From: Paralvinella palmiformis
Taxonomy: Eukaryota; Annelida; Polychaeta; Terebellida; Alvinellidae
DNA length: 64,000 nucleotides
Direction: 5' to 3'
NCBI GenBank assembly: GCA_025642065.1
Contig: JAODUP010000579.1
Location: forward strand, 1 to 64,000
The notes under the pieces were generated by a model. It saw only the letters and a program-made list of their open reading frames with translations, was not told the DNA's origin and did not search any database. This document shows, one piece after another, positions 15,351 through 26,055 of this stretch. Position numbers and translations under genes: made by a program. Within the stretch, counting starts at the first letter, position 1; each line of letters begins with the position of its first letter.

Positions 15351-18300
15351 TAAGCGTTTACTTAAGATTATCATCATCTAACTGAAACATTTATAAAATG
15401 AAGATGCTTCGACGGACCATTAAATCATCTGATTGCAGCTTTCAGTTCAGTTGACACATGGCTAAGTATCAACTTTTTCTTGTGTCAGCCACTTTGCATG
15501 AAAGTTGATAAATCAATGCTAACATCTAGCGATGACAAAATGTTTCCTGAATATTTGCTTTCTCACTATTTGAATTGAATAATCTGTCATAATTATCACA
15601 TAAAGCAAAACGTAAAGGTTTGCTCGGGATTGTAATTAAAATAATAGTTATGATAATTTCACCAACGGCGCCTAGGAGTTCCGATGGTTCAAGGTAAACC
15701 AATATATATAAAACACCACCCCTTGTAGTAAGCATCAATGTGTTGTGGCTCAAGCCATAATCAGTTGCGATTAATTATTTGTATTGTCTTATTATTGGCA
15801 TGGATTTGTAATTATCGAAATAGGTATGAAAATTAAGAAACATATATTTACGATTTTAGTTGATACCATGCTTGTATATAAGGTCGAGAATACAGTGCGT
15901 TTGACATTAGATCTGAGTTTTTCAATTGTTTGTTTCCCACACCATAATAGCCGAGGCACGGTTATGATCCAATGAGAAATCAAAATATTATCACTAAAAT
16001 TAGATTTTCACAGTGAATGGTGATTCCTTTCAATAACTAATAAGGTGTCAGCCTCTTTGATAAAATTCAAATAACGAATAACAATAATTATCATATCGAA
16101 TCTTGAATTAGCGCTGTATTGATTGAACTATATAAAAAAAATATCCTATTTTCCTCAAAATATTCCCTAAATCCTTAATTTCCGAACTTTCACGAGACAA
16201 TACTAGTGTGCACTACACTCGCAAGGGATTATCGTGTGACGTCATCTTTGCCAAACACCACGTAGTGCCACAGCTTTTATTGGAATCTGCCATTTTGTCT
16301 GTCAACAAAGATTTGACATTCGCAAGGATATCAAGCCTTACGGCGTTGAACCACTCTAGAGAAAGGTCACAGACAATATTAATTGTGAGAAATATGCTGC
16401 AGAAAATGCAGACTTGCATCTGGAGCAGCCTCCTGTACCGCTGGCACCCAGCCTCGGCCCACAGCAAGAGTTGGATTGCTTTGTATTATTTTGTGTTGAT
16501 ACAAGCTTAATTGATGAGTCAACATACTGAGGCTGAATGCGAATATTTCCCTCTTCGTATCACATAACGTCACTTAAAATAAAGTGATATTTATCGGTAC
16601 ACGGGAGTCCGGTGGATGCAGTGGCTCTCCCATATATGGTGTATACAGGAATGTGCCGCCCTTGGTGGAACACCTACTATTTCAACAGTTTAGTAGTGTC
16701 TATAATACACAGCCATAAAAAGCTTCGAGTAGGCCTAAGTAAATTTTGTTTTGAAAATGCGTGAACTGGTGAATGTCAAATTGTTTTCTCCCAAGATTAC
16801 CCTATTATCTCTCATAAATACCTGTTTTCTATTCAGTTTCTCCATCAAACTGCTACATCGTTTGGGCTTAGCATAACTCAGTTTGTCGAATATGGTTGGA
16901 ATGACCTCTTTTGTGAGCCTGATTTAGCCTATTCATGTTATATCCAACTGATCGTGCCATAGGCAGCGAAATAACCAATATATGTTCCTCAAGATGTCTC
17001 CCGCAGAGCTTGCTGTAGAAATTTGGCTTCCACTGTACTGTGTTCATGTTTCGCAACTAATCACGATACGAGTTTTGGGGAATGAACACATACCCAATCT
17101 AGTGGCAGACCCATTTGCACACTTGTTTGAGCACAATACACCATTTTATACGTTTAACAAAGACAATATAGAGCACATAACAGAGGTTAAACAAGGTTTC
17201 CAGATCATCGCCTAGCAGCATTGATTATAAGAAAATAAACTTTCCTACCAGACATCATCAACCCACTTTTCCTGACAGACCCCAATAAACACCACCAACA
17301 ACAATAAAGACATAACAGAAGTCAACACCAGGTGGCTGTTCCCAAAAGGCAACAGCCAGGGTTTTCAACCCCGAATTTCAACAAGTAACAAGTCCACGTG
17401 GAGTGTTCGAACTCTTTATTGTCAAACATGACGTCACATTCTGAAGATTCTCGATTAAAGTTCTGGCCATTTGAGATGCTAGCAAAGCAAGTCTTAAAAC
17501 CATTGTAACTTTATTTCTAGAAATACAATCTTTAACTGAAATTTATTTAAAATAATAACACTAACATTTTGATACGAACTTTTAATGTTACTTTGAAGAT
17601 CACATTTATTAACGGAACATTAGTTACAGTTTGAACCAGTTACACTTTTCAAGAGAAGAAGCAATATCAATCCCAGCTGAAACTCTGTTTCACGAAAGAG
17701 GTCTGCTAACTTAAACAAATAATTGTCGCAGGATTTGTACCGCAACACATAAATCTGCAATAGAATCTGACTGGAGTACCTAACTTTTCCATATGGAATT
17801 CGTACTCGGTGACTTCGTGTAGATAATGTTTTCCCAAAATACAATTGTGGTTTTGAACGTTAAAGAAATCTGTAATACATCGATAGAAGCCATTTATCAG
17901 TTGTTTATCACAGAATTCTAAAAGTATACGAGTTAAGAGATATTATTAATTTTCAATCTCCAAATGGACGATTATCATTTCTTTCTTTGAAAATAGCAGG
18001 TTGTTTACATAATGCTCTTAAGAAATAATGACGCAGCTTATTTATAATGATTGTATATCTTTATCGTGTACATAACTATCAATGTAAAGACGGATCTTTC
18101 TAAAGGGCACCATGTGCCCAACCATATTCTGTCCAAATCGTATATGCTTGTTGGTCGGAAATGGTTCCCGTCTAAATCAATGTTAAATGTACTTAATAAA
18201 ACAGTCATTGTATTCTGAATATTGACGCAAAATCTCGTCTCATCTCGATGTCTGCAATGTTAAATTACTGAAAATATACAGAATTGCCACAAGGTGAAAG

Positions 18301-19327
18301 TCTATTGTAATCCATAAATCCAGTAGTTTCAACAAGAAATAATCCCACTCGTTTGATACATGGATTTAATGTGCCGATCTCCCAGCTGCATTGAACACTT
18401 CGAAACAGATCAGCTTGTTACAAATGATATAAACCGATAAACGCGTATATATTGATCGACATCGGAATAGGTAACGATGGTATGGCGCTGCTTTTAATTA
18501 ATATTCTTTCTGTTTCCATGTATTCTAAGAAGGTTATTAATCATCATCATGGATACAAACAATATTTACACGTTTCAGTATATCTGTCATTGCAGCTGCA
18601 CAACTCAGCATGTCTCTACTTTCCAGAAGTCGTAAAAATAATTTAAGGGCATTAATAAGCGTATTTGCGCCAGGGTCTATATGAGTGTGTTTTGTCAGTA
18701 TGTGTGTGTGCGCGCGTCTGTGTGTGCGCGTGTGTGTATGTGTATGTATGTGTCCCAGTCTGTATTTCTGTGTGCGTCTGAGTATATGTGTCTGTTTGTG
18801 TGTCTCAATGCTTGCATGTATTCTGTGTATGTGAGTGCGTGTGCGAGTGTATTAGTGTATGTGTGTGTGTATTAGTGTATGTGTATGTGGGTGTGTCTTA
18901 TATTCAAACTACACTCACCGCGAAAAACTTATGCTAACCTGAAAGTTATAATTCAAGAGATTGTATGAACGCTATATTGCACGTGAAGGGGCAGCCAGAA
19001 ACCGTAATATCAACCGTATCCCAATAAAATACATCACAGAGAAGTTTTTTAAATGCTACCTGCCAATAAAAGCAATTATTCCTTTCATAAGTAGTATCAA
19101 ATTCACTACAAAGTATCGTTACCTAATATATTACAAAATCGTGCGTCTCTCTCTTCTTCACTGTGAGTTTTGTTTTTATCAAACTAAGTTGATGTATGTG
19201 TTACTTAAATGTTTGCTAACCCAGGAGTCAACGAAAGTTTTGAAAAATATTGTTAGAACTATTAAGTCAGTTTTATACAGCTGTTTATTCCGTCTATGTG
19301 TATGCCGAATGTAATTTTTCATCACAG

Positions 19328-19519
19328 ATTTGGTGTTTCTTCCCACAAATAAGAACATACGTTATGCCAACCTATCGGGCGGCAATGGACATCCTACCTA
19401 CGTCCCGGTGATTAATGTATCGGTTATTACTGCCATTGATTATGATCCACTGGATGGGTACGTCTATTGGGGAGATAGCTATCTAAACATTATATCTAGG
19501 GCTAGGCTTAATGGTAGAG
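19328..19519 (+). CDS. LRP-like gene, exon 2: propeller 1, first blade
   Basis: The acceptor is ATCACAG|AT and the donor GAG|GTAAGTG. Entry and exit are both phase 1. The frame reads D-L-V-F-L-P-T-N-K-N-I-R-Y-A-N-L and then the motif AIDYDPLDGYVYWGD. This is the opening strand and first YWTD blade of an LDL-receptor-type beta-propeller, an extracellular ligand-binding domain. The next residues (NIISRARLNGRG) match the usual strand that leads to N-G before a phase-1 intron. The 192-nt length is identical to that of exon 6, which opens propeller 2. It joins exon 1 in phase to put the propeller directly after the signal peptide. Confidence 0.85.
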
Positions 19520-19826
19520 GTAAGTGAAATATAAACGATATTGTATCAATTCTTATCATTATAAATATGCAGCGAAATAGAAATGTACGAACGTGTACGC
19601 GTATTTGTAAACTTGTTTATATTATGTATATTTGGTGGCGAGTTCCTATTGTTATCGTACAGTCTACACCCAGCTCAATACGATATGACATTAGTGATGA
19701 CAATGGCAAGCCAATAAACAAAAGGAAAATCTCGTTTTAGCAAGAACAAATAAAGAAATAAATACCTAACATTGAAAGAGAAAGCGGTTTTCGTCGCATT
19801 GTCAAATAATGGATAATTTCTTTTAG

Positions 19827-20016
19827 ATGAAGAAGTCTTGATCACTGATACTAATCCGAGCAGCATAGCATTAGATGTGGAATCTCAAATGATCTATTGG
19901 ACGGATGGCAGCGGCAATAGTATACACAGATCATATATGAATGGTTCTAATAAGAAAATATTGATAAAGGATTCTCTCGATAGACCAAAGTCCATTGCGT
20001 TGGATACTAGGACTGG
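19827..20016 (+). CDS. LRP-like gene, exon 3: propeller 1, second blade
   Basis: The acceptor follows TTCTTTTAG and entry is phase 1. The motif SIALDVESQMIYWTD is a textbook YWTD blade. It is followed by NSIHRSYMNGSNKK, then the next blade opening SIALDTRTG. The donor is GG|GTTCGT, chosen because the acceptor at 20137 then completes the Gly codon and gives DTRTG-KMYW, the expected blade sequence. The frame otherwise stops at 20026. The exon is 190 nt and exits in phase 2. The corresponding exon of propeller 2 (exon 7) is 189 nt, one base shorter. Confidence 0.82.
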
Positions 20017-20136
20017 GTTCGTGTAACGTGCTAACAAAACCATCTCTTATTCTATATTGCCTACTCATTTATGGACCTTAAATGCCATACAAATGAGCAA
20101 ATACTTAAATAAAATTTCAGTATGCTTTTGTTCTAG

Positions 20137-20372
20137 GAAAATGTATTGGATAGAATCTACGCCACGCATACAGAGAGCTAACCTTGATGGTAGTGATATT
20201 AAGGAATTACTTGGGATGTGTGTAGGTTTGGCACTGACAATAAATCCTTCTAGAGGAAGGATGTATTGGGTAGATGCTTGCGATAATCAAGTTAAGTCCA
20301 GTGACATGGGTGGTCAAAATATTGAAGATATCTATAATCCGGAAATTGAACCTGCTGCAATGGCTTTATATG
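20137..20372 (+). CDS. LRP-like gene, exon 4: propeller 1, third and fourth blades
   Basis: The acceptor is TTCTAG|G and entry is phase 2. The frame encodes KMYWIESTPRIQRANLDG, then a blade ending RMYWVDACDNQVKSSDMGG and a strand ending AAMALYG. The donor is G|GTACGA and exit is phase 1. Two YWTD-type motifs (YWIE and YWVD) lie in this one exon. The paired exon in propeller 2 (exon 8) has the same entry phase and the same two-motif content. Confidence 0.83.
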
Positions 20373-20456
20373 GTACGATATTTTCAATCTTCTAGTAACA
20401 TGTTTCAACTTAAACGTAACAATGCCATCCTTTATAGCCACAATTATTCCTTACAG

Positions 20457-20534
20457 GGGATACTATATACGTCACCAGTGGTTGGGATTTTCCTATGATA
20501 GGCAAATTTAACATATTACAAATAAATGAAGTTG
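20457..20534 (+). CDS. LRP-like gene, exon 5: propeller 1, last blade
   Basis: The acceptor follows CCTTACAG. Phase-1 entry gives G-D-T-I-Y-V-T-S-G-W, the fifth motif of the propeller (YVTS in place of YWTD). It continues through GKFNILQINEVG to the donor TTG|GTGATA, phase 1. The exon is only 78 nt. No EGF module follows it, unlike LRP5/6-type proteins in which each propeller is followed by an EGF. Exon 6 opens a new propeller directly. Confidence 0.75.
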
Positions 20535-20788
20535 GTGATATTGTCTTTGTTTGACCTTGTTGGCCTTTCTTTGGATTAACAGCTGGAACGACAAATGAAG
20601 GAAAAGGTTGAGCGGTTTATATCCATACTCTATATGTAATTGACAAATTATGTCAAAACATATTTATATTTACTTATAACTCAAGCTTCTACAAAATGAC
20701 TGTATAAAATAGCAGAGCTGATCATTTAATTTACTCAAGCCGGAAAAAAACTGGTGTCATTCAATCACCAAAAATATAATTCTTTCAG

Positions 20789-20980
20789 ATATTGTATTAA
20801 TTTCGGACTCTTGCGGAATAACAGAACTTGATGCGAGCATGGAAAGAGATTTTGGAAGGGCAATTGAATCAGTAATATATATTGTAATCAGATGGGCTGC
20901 CTTTGATTCTCAAGATGATAGAATATACTTTATGGATTACTGGTCGGACGATATAATGACAGTGCTCAGAAATGGATCAG
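20789..20980 (+). CDS. LRP-like gene, exon 6: propeller 2, first blade
   Basis: The acceptor is TTCTTTCAG and the donor TCAG|GTAAGAA, phase 1 at both ends, 192 nt like exon 2. The sequence D-I-V-L-I-S-D-S-C-G-I-T-E-L-D corresponds to the opening of exon 2. It is followed by AAFDSQDDRIYFMDYW, a YWTD blade with FMD in the motif, and VLRNGSG at the exon end. The intron that follows contains a compound (CA)n(GA)n microsatellite beginning 18 nt after the donor. Confidence 0.82.
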
Positions 20981-20998
20981 GTAAGAAAGATAAAGAGT

Positions 20999-21076
20999 CA
21001 CTCACACACACGCACACACACACACACACACACATACACACACATACACACACACACACATACACACACATACACA

Positions 21077-21156
<80 letters not shown>
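20999..21156. repeat. Compound (CA)n(GA)n microsatellite in intron 6
   Basis: An imperfect CA/TACACA tract (20999-21117) passes directly into a GA tract (21118-21156). Its His/Thr- and Arg/Glu-rich reading frames are artefacts. Confidence 0.95.
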
Positions 21157-21160
<4 letters not shown>

Positions 21161-21399
21161 ATGTGAGAGTGAGAGACAGAGGGTGGGTAGGAGTAAGTTA
21201 CAGTGGGAGAAATAAGGAGAGTAAACAATAGGAGTTGGGATTGATACTTTCGCGGCTTATATTTCAGTCATCTGGCTTATCAGAATATTTAGAAGTATCA
21301 GTAGTAATGAAGGAAGATTGATTATTTGTCTTTAGCTTCATTTTGTATTGTCTTATACAATTATTGATCGTTTTTTGTCGCTGCTTTTCTTTTTGCTAG

Positions 21400-21588
21400 A
21401 ACTGAACTCACTCAAAAAAGGTCCAAGCAACGTTGGTGAAGGAAATATAGCTCTCAGCTTGGCTACAAACGAACTATTTTGGACAGATAAATACAACAAT
21501 TGTATTTCAAGGATGACACTTTTGGGGGAACCTGTATTAATGTTACAACAAACAATCCTTTAGGAATAGCTTTAGACGTTAAAAACAG
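21400..21588 (+). pseudogene. LRP-like gene, exon 7: propeller 2, second blade, probable 1-nt frameshift
   Basis: The acceptor is TTTTTGCTAG and entry is phase 1. The first part reads IALSLATNELFWTDKY and CISRMTLLG in frame. After a run of five G (near 21524-21528) the frame drifts and stops at TAG. The propeller continues only in the shifted frame, as TCINVTTNNPLGIALDVKNR. The donor AACAG|GTGCGT then gives NR-VIYW with exon 8, parallel to TG-KMYW at exon 3/4. The exon is 189 nt where its duplicate is 190, so one base is missing. A homopolymer sequencing error and a true mutation are both possible. Confidence 0.8.
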
Positions 21589-21730
21589 GTGCGTGAATTA
21601 AGACAATAAGAAATTTAGAGACGCTTTTAGCTCAGACTATATTTGTTACTGCTTATTGTCGCCAATGAGTTAAATTGTCTGATATACAACATTTAATTAG
21701 AGGTATATTAATTATTATTTTATACCATAG

Positions 21731-21972
21731 GGTCATATATTGGACCGAATCCACATCTTCTGGTGCAATAAAGCGCAGTAGCTACACAGGAGATGAACAA
21801 GCAACTTTAGTATCAAATCTGGATTTCCCCAAAGACATCACTATTGACGTTGTAAATAACCTCATGTACTGGACCCAAAACAATTATATGATGGGTGTCG
21901 CGTTTTTGAATGGAACCAAGGTTGGAAATCTACAAGTCCCTGATGCTAACATTCGGGTCATGACAATATTAG
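21731..21972 (+). CDS. LRP-like gene, exon 8: propeller 2, third and fourth blades
   Basis: The acceptor is ACCATAG and entry is phase 2, as in exon 4. Motifs are VIYWTESTSSGAIKRSSY and NNLMYWTQNNYM, ending NIRVMTILG. By comparison with exon 4 and with the relic paralog at 8949, the exon should end at 21972. The donor there is AG|GCAAGG, a GC donor where the relic has AG|GTAAGG. A GT donor at 22001 is the alternative. It would add KALYSIIF and would join exon 9 in phase, whereas the 21972 end leaves exon 9 one base out of phase. I cannot decide between them without transcripts. Confidence 0.72.
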
Positions 21973-22021
21973 GCAAGGCACTTTATAGCATTATATTTAA
22001 GTGCACATATACTACGAGATT

Positions 22022-22080
22022 ATGTTAATAATAATAATAATAATAATAATAGTAATAATAATAGTAATAATGTATATTTA
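22022..22080. repeat. (AAT)n/(AATAGT)n microsatellite
   Basis: AATAAT and AATAGTAAT words repeat in the intron after exon 8, directly upstream of the minisatellite. Confidence 0.9.
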
Positions 22081-22177
22081 ATAAAACGCCCATTTACTAG
22101 CAGGAGCCAGTAAAAGGCGCTGTACAAACCATATGTAATATAATAATACCTGAAATAATATGTTTTGTAATATATTT

Positions 22178-22617
22178 TGTTTACATTATCCGTTCTTCTT
22201 CTGATCAGTTATTACATTATCCGTTCTTCTTCTGATCAGTTATTACATTATCCGTTGTTCTTCTGATCAGTTATTACATTATCCGTTGTTCTTCTGATCA
22301 GTTATTACATTATCCGTTGTTCTTCTGATCAGTTATTACATTATCCGTTGTTCTTCTGATCAGTTATTACATTATCCGTTGTTCTTCTGATCAGTTATTA
22401 CATTATCCGTTGTTCTTCTGATCAGTTATTACATTATCCGTTGTTCTTCTGATCAGTTATTACATTATCCGTTGTTCTTCTGATCAGTTATTACATTATC
22501 CGTTGTTCTTCTGATCAGTTATTACATTATCCGTTGTTCTTCTGATCAGTTATTACATTATCCGTTCTTCTTCTGATCAGTTATTACATTATCCGTTGTT
22601 CTTCTGATCAGTTATTA
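22178..22617. repeat. 31-bp minisatellite, 14 copies, intron 8
   Basis: The unit TTATTACATTATCCGTTG followed by TTCTTCTGATCAG (31 bp) recurs with strict spacing. The TCCGTT landmark falls at 22189, 22220 and so on to 22592, giving 14 copies. Copies 1, 2 and 13 have C at the variable base after CCGTT; the others have G. Each unit contains the palindrome CTGATCAG. The paralogous relic intron has one diverged unit at about 9000-9037, so the array expanded after the duplication. It has no spacer diversity and is not a CRISPR array. Confidence 0.95.
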
Positions 22618-23469
22618 CTATTTAGTATACCATCATTGAACTAACACATTAACACGTACGGTATGAACACAAACAGTTAGGCGCGCAGATATACAGACAT
22701 CTACACATCCATGCCAACGCTAGCGCATAAATGTTGGACATTCCCAAAATCATTTTATTTCTTTTGAAGCTACATCTTTTTATCAAATAATTCTAAATGA
22801 AACAGTTCTGTTTATTTTCACCTTCTTTGATATATAGTCCAATAGATTGACACAGGGTATGTTCTTATTTGTAGGAAGAAATATCAAATATGTCCAATAG
22901 AACATGTTACAAATAAACTTACACTCGGAAGATACCCAACTTTTGATAACCACAGAAAACGTTTTTGAACTAGATTAACCTGGCGTTACTAGAAAATAAG
23001 TGAATTACCAATTTAGACGGTTTTTCGCAGTATGTGACAAAACATATTGGGCTGTTTCTTTCCATGTATGACCCAATGTGTCCAGTAAAACAACTCTTTA
23101 TCTTTGAAATAGCAAACTACAGGCGTGGTGTCCATCTGTTGAATACTATGTCTCATTGTCGATATTTGATCAATTTTCACTCAAATAAAAACATTGGTAT
23201 GCACGATATTAAAATATTTGATTTAAGTGAAATTTGTTTTAGTGTCAGAAACATGAATTGAAAAGCAAAATAATTGTACTCATATGTCCCCAATCGATCT
23301 TAAACCAATGACCAATAAAGTAAGAATACATATTAATAAACAAATGTTTAATTATTGATAATAATTTTGAACAAATTCTAAACTACAAATACCAATGTAT
23401 CATTGGCTTACTTATGTCTTCCTATAGAACACTGGTCAACAGCGATTCAGTATTATGAATATACGGTTG

Positions 23470-23536
<67 letters not shown>

Positions 23537-23545
23537 ATCAATTAG

Positions 23546-23673
23546 TCAGTTCATTTACTGGTACTCGGATGATAATAAAATACTCTACCGAATAAATAGA
23601 TTTTCTGATGAGGAAGCATCCATTGTTCTAGCCTCAGACGAATATATATTCAGCGATGTTAAGATAATTACAC
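23546..23673 (+). CDS. LRP-like gene, exon 9: propeller 2, last blade
   Basis: The open stretch reads QFIYWYSDDNKILYRINRF and then continues through EEASIVLASDEYIFSDVKIIT to the donor CAC|GTAAGCG, phase 1 exit. It is the fifth YWTD-type motif (YWYS) of propeller 2. The apparent acceptor ATTAG lies just after a long (TA)n tract and has no pyrimidine tract. Entry there is phase 2, so it matches the 22001 donor of exon 8 but not the homology-supported end at 21972. The relic paralog has the same TTAGTCAG junction near 9895, which suggests the site is old. Confidence 0.7.
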
Positions 23674-23821
23674 GTAAGCGTCATGAATTTGGTAGTCTTG
23701 TTGTCGTAAGTCACTGACTCAATCATTCACTTATTAATTACCTCCATGATTAGCGATTTCTTCTTCGTGGGGTCGCTATAAAGATACAATGGCTGGCAGA
23801 ATGATCTTTTTTCTCTGACAG

Positions 23822-23935
23822 ATATTCAGGAGTGTATTAGCATGCCTTGTCTAAATAATGGAAAATGTTATGATGTCATAAATGGCTACAACTGTACATG
23901 TCCTATTGGGTTTACTGGTGATCAGTGTGAGACAG
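23822..23935 (+). CDS. LRP-like gene, exon 10: EGF-like module 1
   Basis: The acceptor is TCTGACAG and the donor GACAG|GTACG, phase 1 at both ends, 114 nt, the classic single-module EGF exon. The frame reads (H)IQECISMPCLNNGKCYD, then a Y-N-C-T-C stretch and GFTGDQCET. All six cysteines are present in the C-x4-C-x5-C-x8-C-x-C-x8-C pattern. The start resembles calcium-binding EGF modules (D-I-x-E-C), but the leading Asp is His because exon 9 ends in C. It follows propeller 2, as expected for an LDL-receptor-family ectodomain. Confidence 0.85.
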
Positions 23936-24179
23936 GTACGTATCACCTTTAAAATAATTGTAATATTATCTCTAAATTCTTTTTTATGTAAAAAGCGGTC
24001 ATTTTAATGTGGTTTCAATTCATTATAATGTTAATAAATATTTATGATTGATAAAAACATTATATTCTTACCGAAGCTATGCAAATAAGTATTATGTGTA
24101 TCGTTCAAATATAATTATCAGAAACAAATTGAATCAAGATTACATGGCAAGTGTAAAAAAACGCAGGTAGCATTTAATA

Positions 24180-25055
24180 TATCTAAACATTCCATGTACT
24201 ATTTTACGTCTTTGGAGGGACACAGTTTAGTTGTCTGGCCTGGTTATCCAGCATTTAAATGACTGTAGCAGGCAGAGTACGCTCTTAAAGCATTATAAGT
24301 ACTCCTGACTCAGGAATAGAAACACTGCATCGCATCTCGAGCGGTGGCATTGGACACAGCTCGCGCGGTTGGTGTGTTTTATATAACAAGTTTACTTGTA
24401 TATATAATTCACCTTGGTTGTATGTGGGAATAGAATTATCTTTCCTAGGTCCAGTTATGTCCAGTTTGTACTCTGACATTCAAGATTAGCTCTAATCTGC
24501 TTGTCATAAATAACAGTTAAGAACTTTATTACTACAATAGTTAGAATAGCAGACATTAGGTCAGGTTTGAAAATGATAACAGTTCAAACAGTATCGAGGC
24601 TATGATGGGCTTTTACGGTCTGCAACAGCGCAGATGTCAGTCTTGTAATAGCAATTAAGGTAAACAGTTTTAATAGTAGTTGCTTCGTGACGCCTGCCCT
24701 TTGTAAAAACTGATCTCTGAAGACAGTGACAATTGGGTTATATAGTTTATACAGTATTGCTTTGAAGAAAAATACAGCAATTGAAAAATAGCTATAAATA
24801 GGGCTGCTTAGATAATTAAGCTAAACATTCTCACTACTGCCGTGATCTGATTTGGGTGTTCTACTCCCAAACTCCACGGCTGTAGGTGATTCGCATTTTG
24901 ATTTTGTTTGGCGGCTTAGAGACTGGTGAGACATTACACATGTCTCAGCAAGAAAAGTCGCCACTCTGGATTCAGTCCCCTGAAGAAACGTCCAGAGTTT
25001 GAATTCACCGTTCGAGATTCTCTGTGCCTGTGCCTTATTATACACAGCTAAAACA
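24180..25055. repeat. Dispersed repeat family D, copy 2 (intron 10)
   Basis: It is nearly colinear with 870-1895, including the block from CCATGTACTATTT to TTATGTCCAGT and the terminal block from CGTGATCTGATTTGGG to TATTATACACAGCTAAAAC. Unlike copy 1 it lacks the internal duplication. The intervening region is more diverged. It sits in the intron between the two EGF exons. Noncoding. Confidence 0.75.
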
Positions 25056-25327
25056 CACACACACAAATGATTGGCATGGAAAGGTGTGAAAATAGTATAA
25101 TTGTGAACTAAATAGATGATTAATTATGAACATATCTATAGTATGTACTGTTATGATCGCAACTACATCAGATCTTGAAATAATACTTAGAATAATGATA
25201 ATTTGAGATCAGGTAATCAATTACGATCAAATAGAATTACTAAATATGCTTATTCGATGACAGTAGCCGTCAATACTACGGAAGGTTTTTAGTTTTATTA
25301 AATGGTTCTTATTGCTATTTACCGCAG

Positions 25328-25434
25328 ATATTGACTATTGTAATGCTGTGAATTGTGAAAACAATGGGACATGTGTGGATGAGATCAATTCCTATCATTG
25401 TGCATGTCTTCCTGGCTTCTATGGTGTCAGACAG
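25328..25434 (+). pseudogene. LRP-like gene, exon 11: EGF-like module 2, sixth cysteine missing
   Basis: The acceptor is TTTACCGCAG and entry is phase 1. It reads DIDYCNAVNCENNGTCVDE, then Y-H-C-A-C and GFYGVRQ to the donor CAG|GTAAAT. Five of the six EGF cysteines are present. The module stops where the last Cys (normally G-x-x-C-E-T) should come. The exon is 107 nt against 114 for exon 10. Aligning the two ends (GTCAGACAG against GATCAGTGTGAGACAG) implies a 7-nt deletion that removes the Cys codon and shifts the exit phase from 1 to 0. The Jockey element begins 58 nt downstream of the donor. The exon may be inactive, or the following exon may have co-evolved a different phase. Confidence 0.75.
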
Positions 25435-25477
25435 GTAAATATATATCAGTCTATTTTCTTATTAACAGCTTATTTAT

Positions 25478-25492
25478 TTCGGCGAATAATAC
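25478..25492. repeat. Target-site duplication, left copy
   Basis: TTCGGCGAATAATAC lies immediately before the 5' end of the LINE and recurs exactly at 31484-31498 immediately after its 3' end. It marks the insertion point in intron 11. Confidence 0.95.
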
Positions 25493-26055
25493 CCCCCCTG
25501 CGGGACCGGGGTTTAGAATAGGTCCGCTGTATCCCCTGCATGTCGTAAAAAGCGACTAAAAGGGGCAACCTGTTTACCGTGGGTTGCGACCCGTAGGAGG
25601 GGAAGAGGGGATCCTGGTAGTTGAGTGGTGGAAACACTGCAACACACTACTTCGGCCCTAATTTCCTTCTAAGACGGGAGGTCAGAAAGGCCCGATCTGA
25701 CCAATCGGCTAGTCACGTTTAGCCATGTGGTTGTTTTTGACCATTGGTCCTTAAGCCACCACTTACCAGAAGGCAGTGGCTGATGGGTCAACCTTGGAGG
25801 ATGGTGTTGCTTTGGGTAATCGGGTGGATGATACTCCTCCACTGGGTTTTTCCCCTTTTGTAATACTATCTTCGGGGGGTATATCACTTTTATCCCTGAT
25901 GCACAAGTGTTGGTTACCACACCTCGGGCATCCCCTTGTTGGACTCCAAGGCGGGGGGGGAGCATTTGTGCTGAAACAAATAAAAAAAAAATATGGACAC
26001 CCCCCCCCCCCCCCAAAAAAAAAAAACCTTTTCCACAAAGAGCGGGCCTTAGAGG

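Larger units (their letters stand above)
12702..19327 (+). other. Long first intron of the LRP-like gene
   Basis: This 6.6-kb gap is bounded by a consensus GTAAGA donor and a TTTTTCATCACAG acceptor. It holds a (TA)n tract (13324-13396), a 40-bp tandem repeat, a GC-rich simple repeat, a tRNA-derived SINE on the minus strand and a TG-rich stretch (18690-18895). Between 16.2 and 17.25 kb there are mid-length open frames on both strands. They have no recognisable domain and I leave them unassigned. Confidence 0.55.

Noticed and set aside
16208..17215. Group of mid-length frames on both strands in intron 1
   Set aside because: No recognisable domain or splice framing, and the two strands are about equally open.
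20998..21231. Histidine/threonine and arginine/glutamate-rich protein
   Set aside because: A microsatellite translation inside intron 6.
21973..22027. Exon 8 reading on through KALYSIIF as an ALYG-type propeller strand
   Set aside because: The relic paralog shows the same DNA downstream of a GT donor, so the ALY resemblance is probably chance. It is kept only as an alternative splice end.
22178..22617. Regular direct repeats resembling a CRISPR array
   Set aside because: The repeats are contiguous with no variable spacers, in animal DNA, and a single-copy precursor exists. It is a minisatellite.
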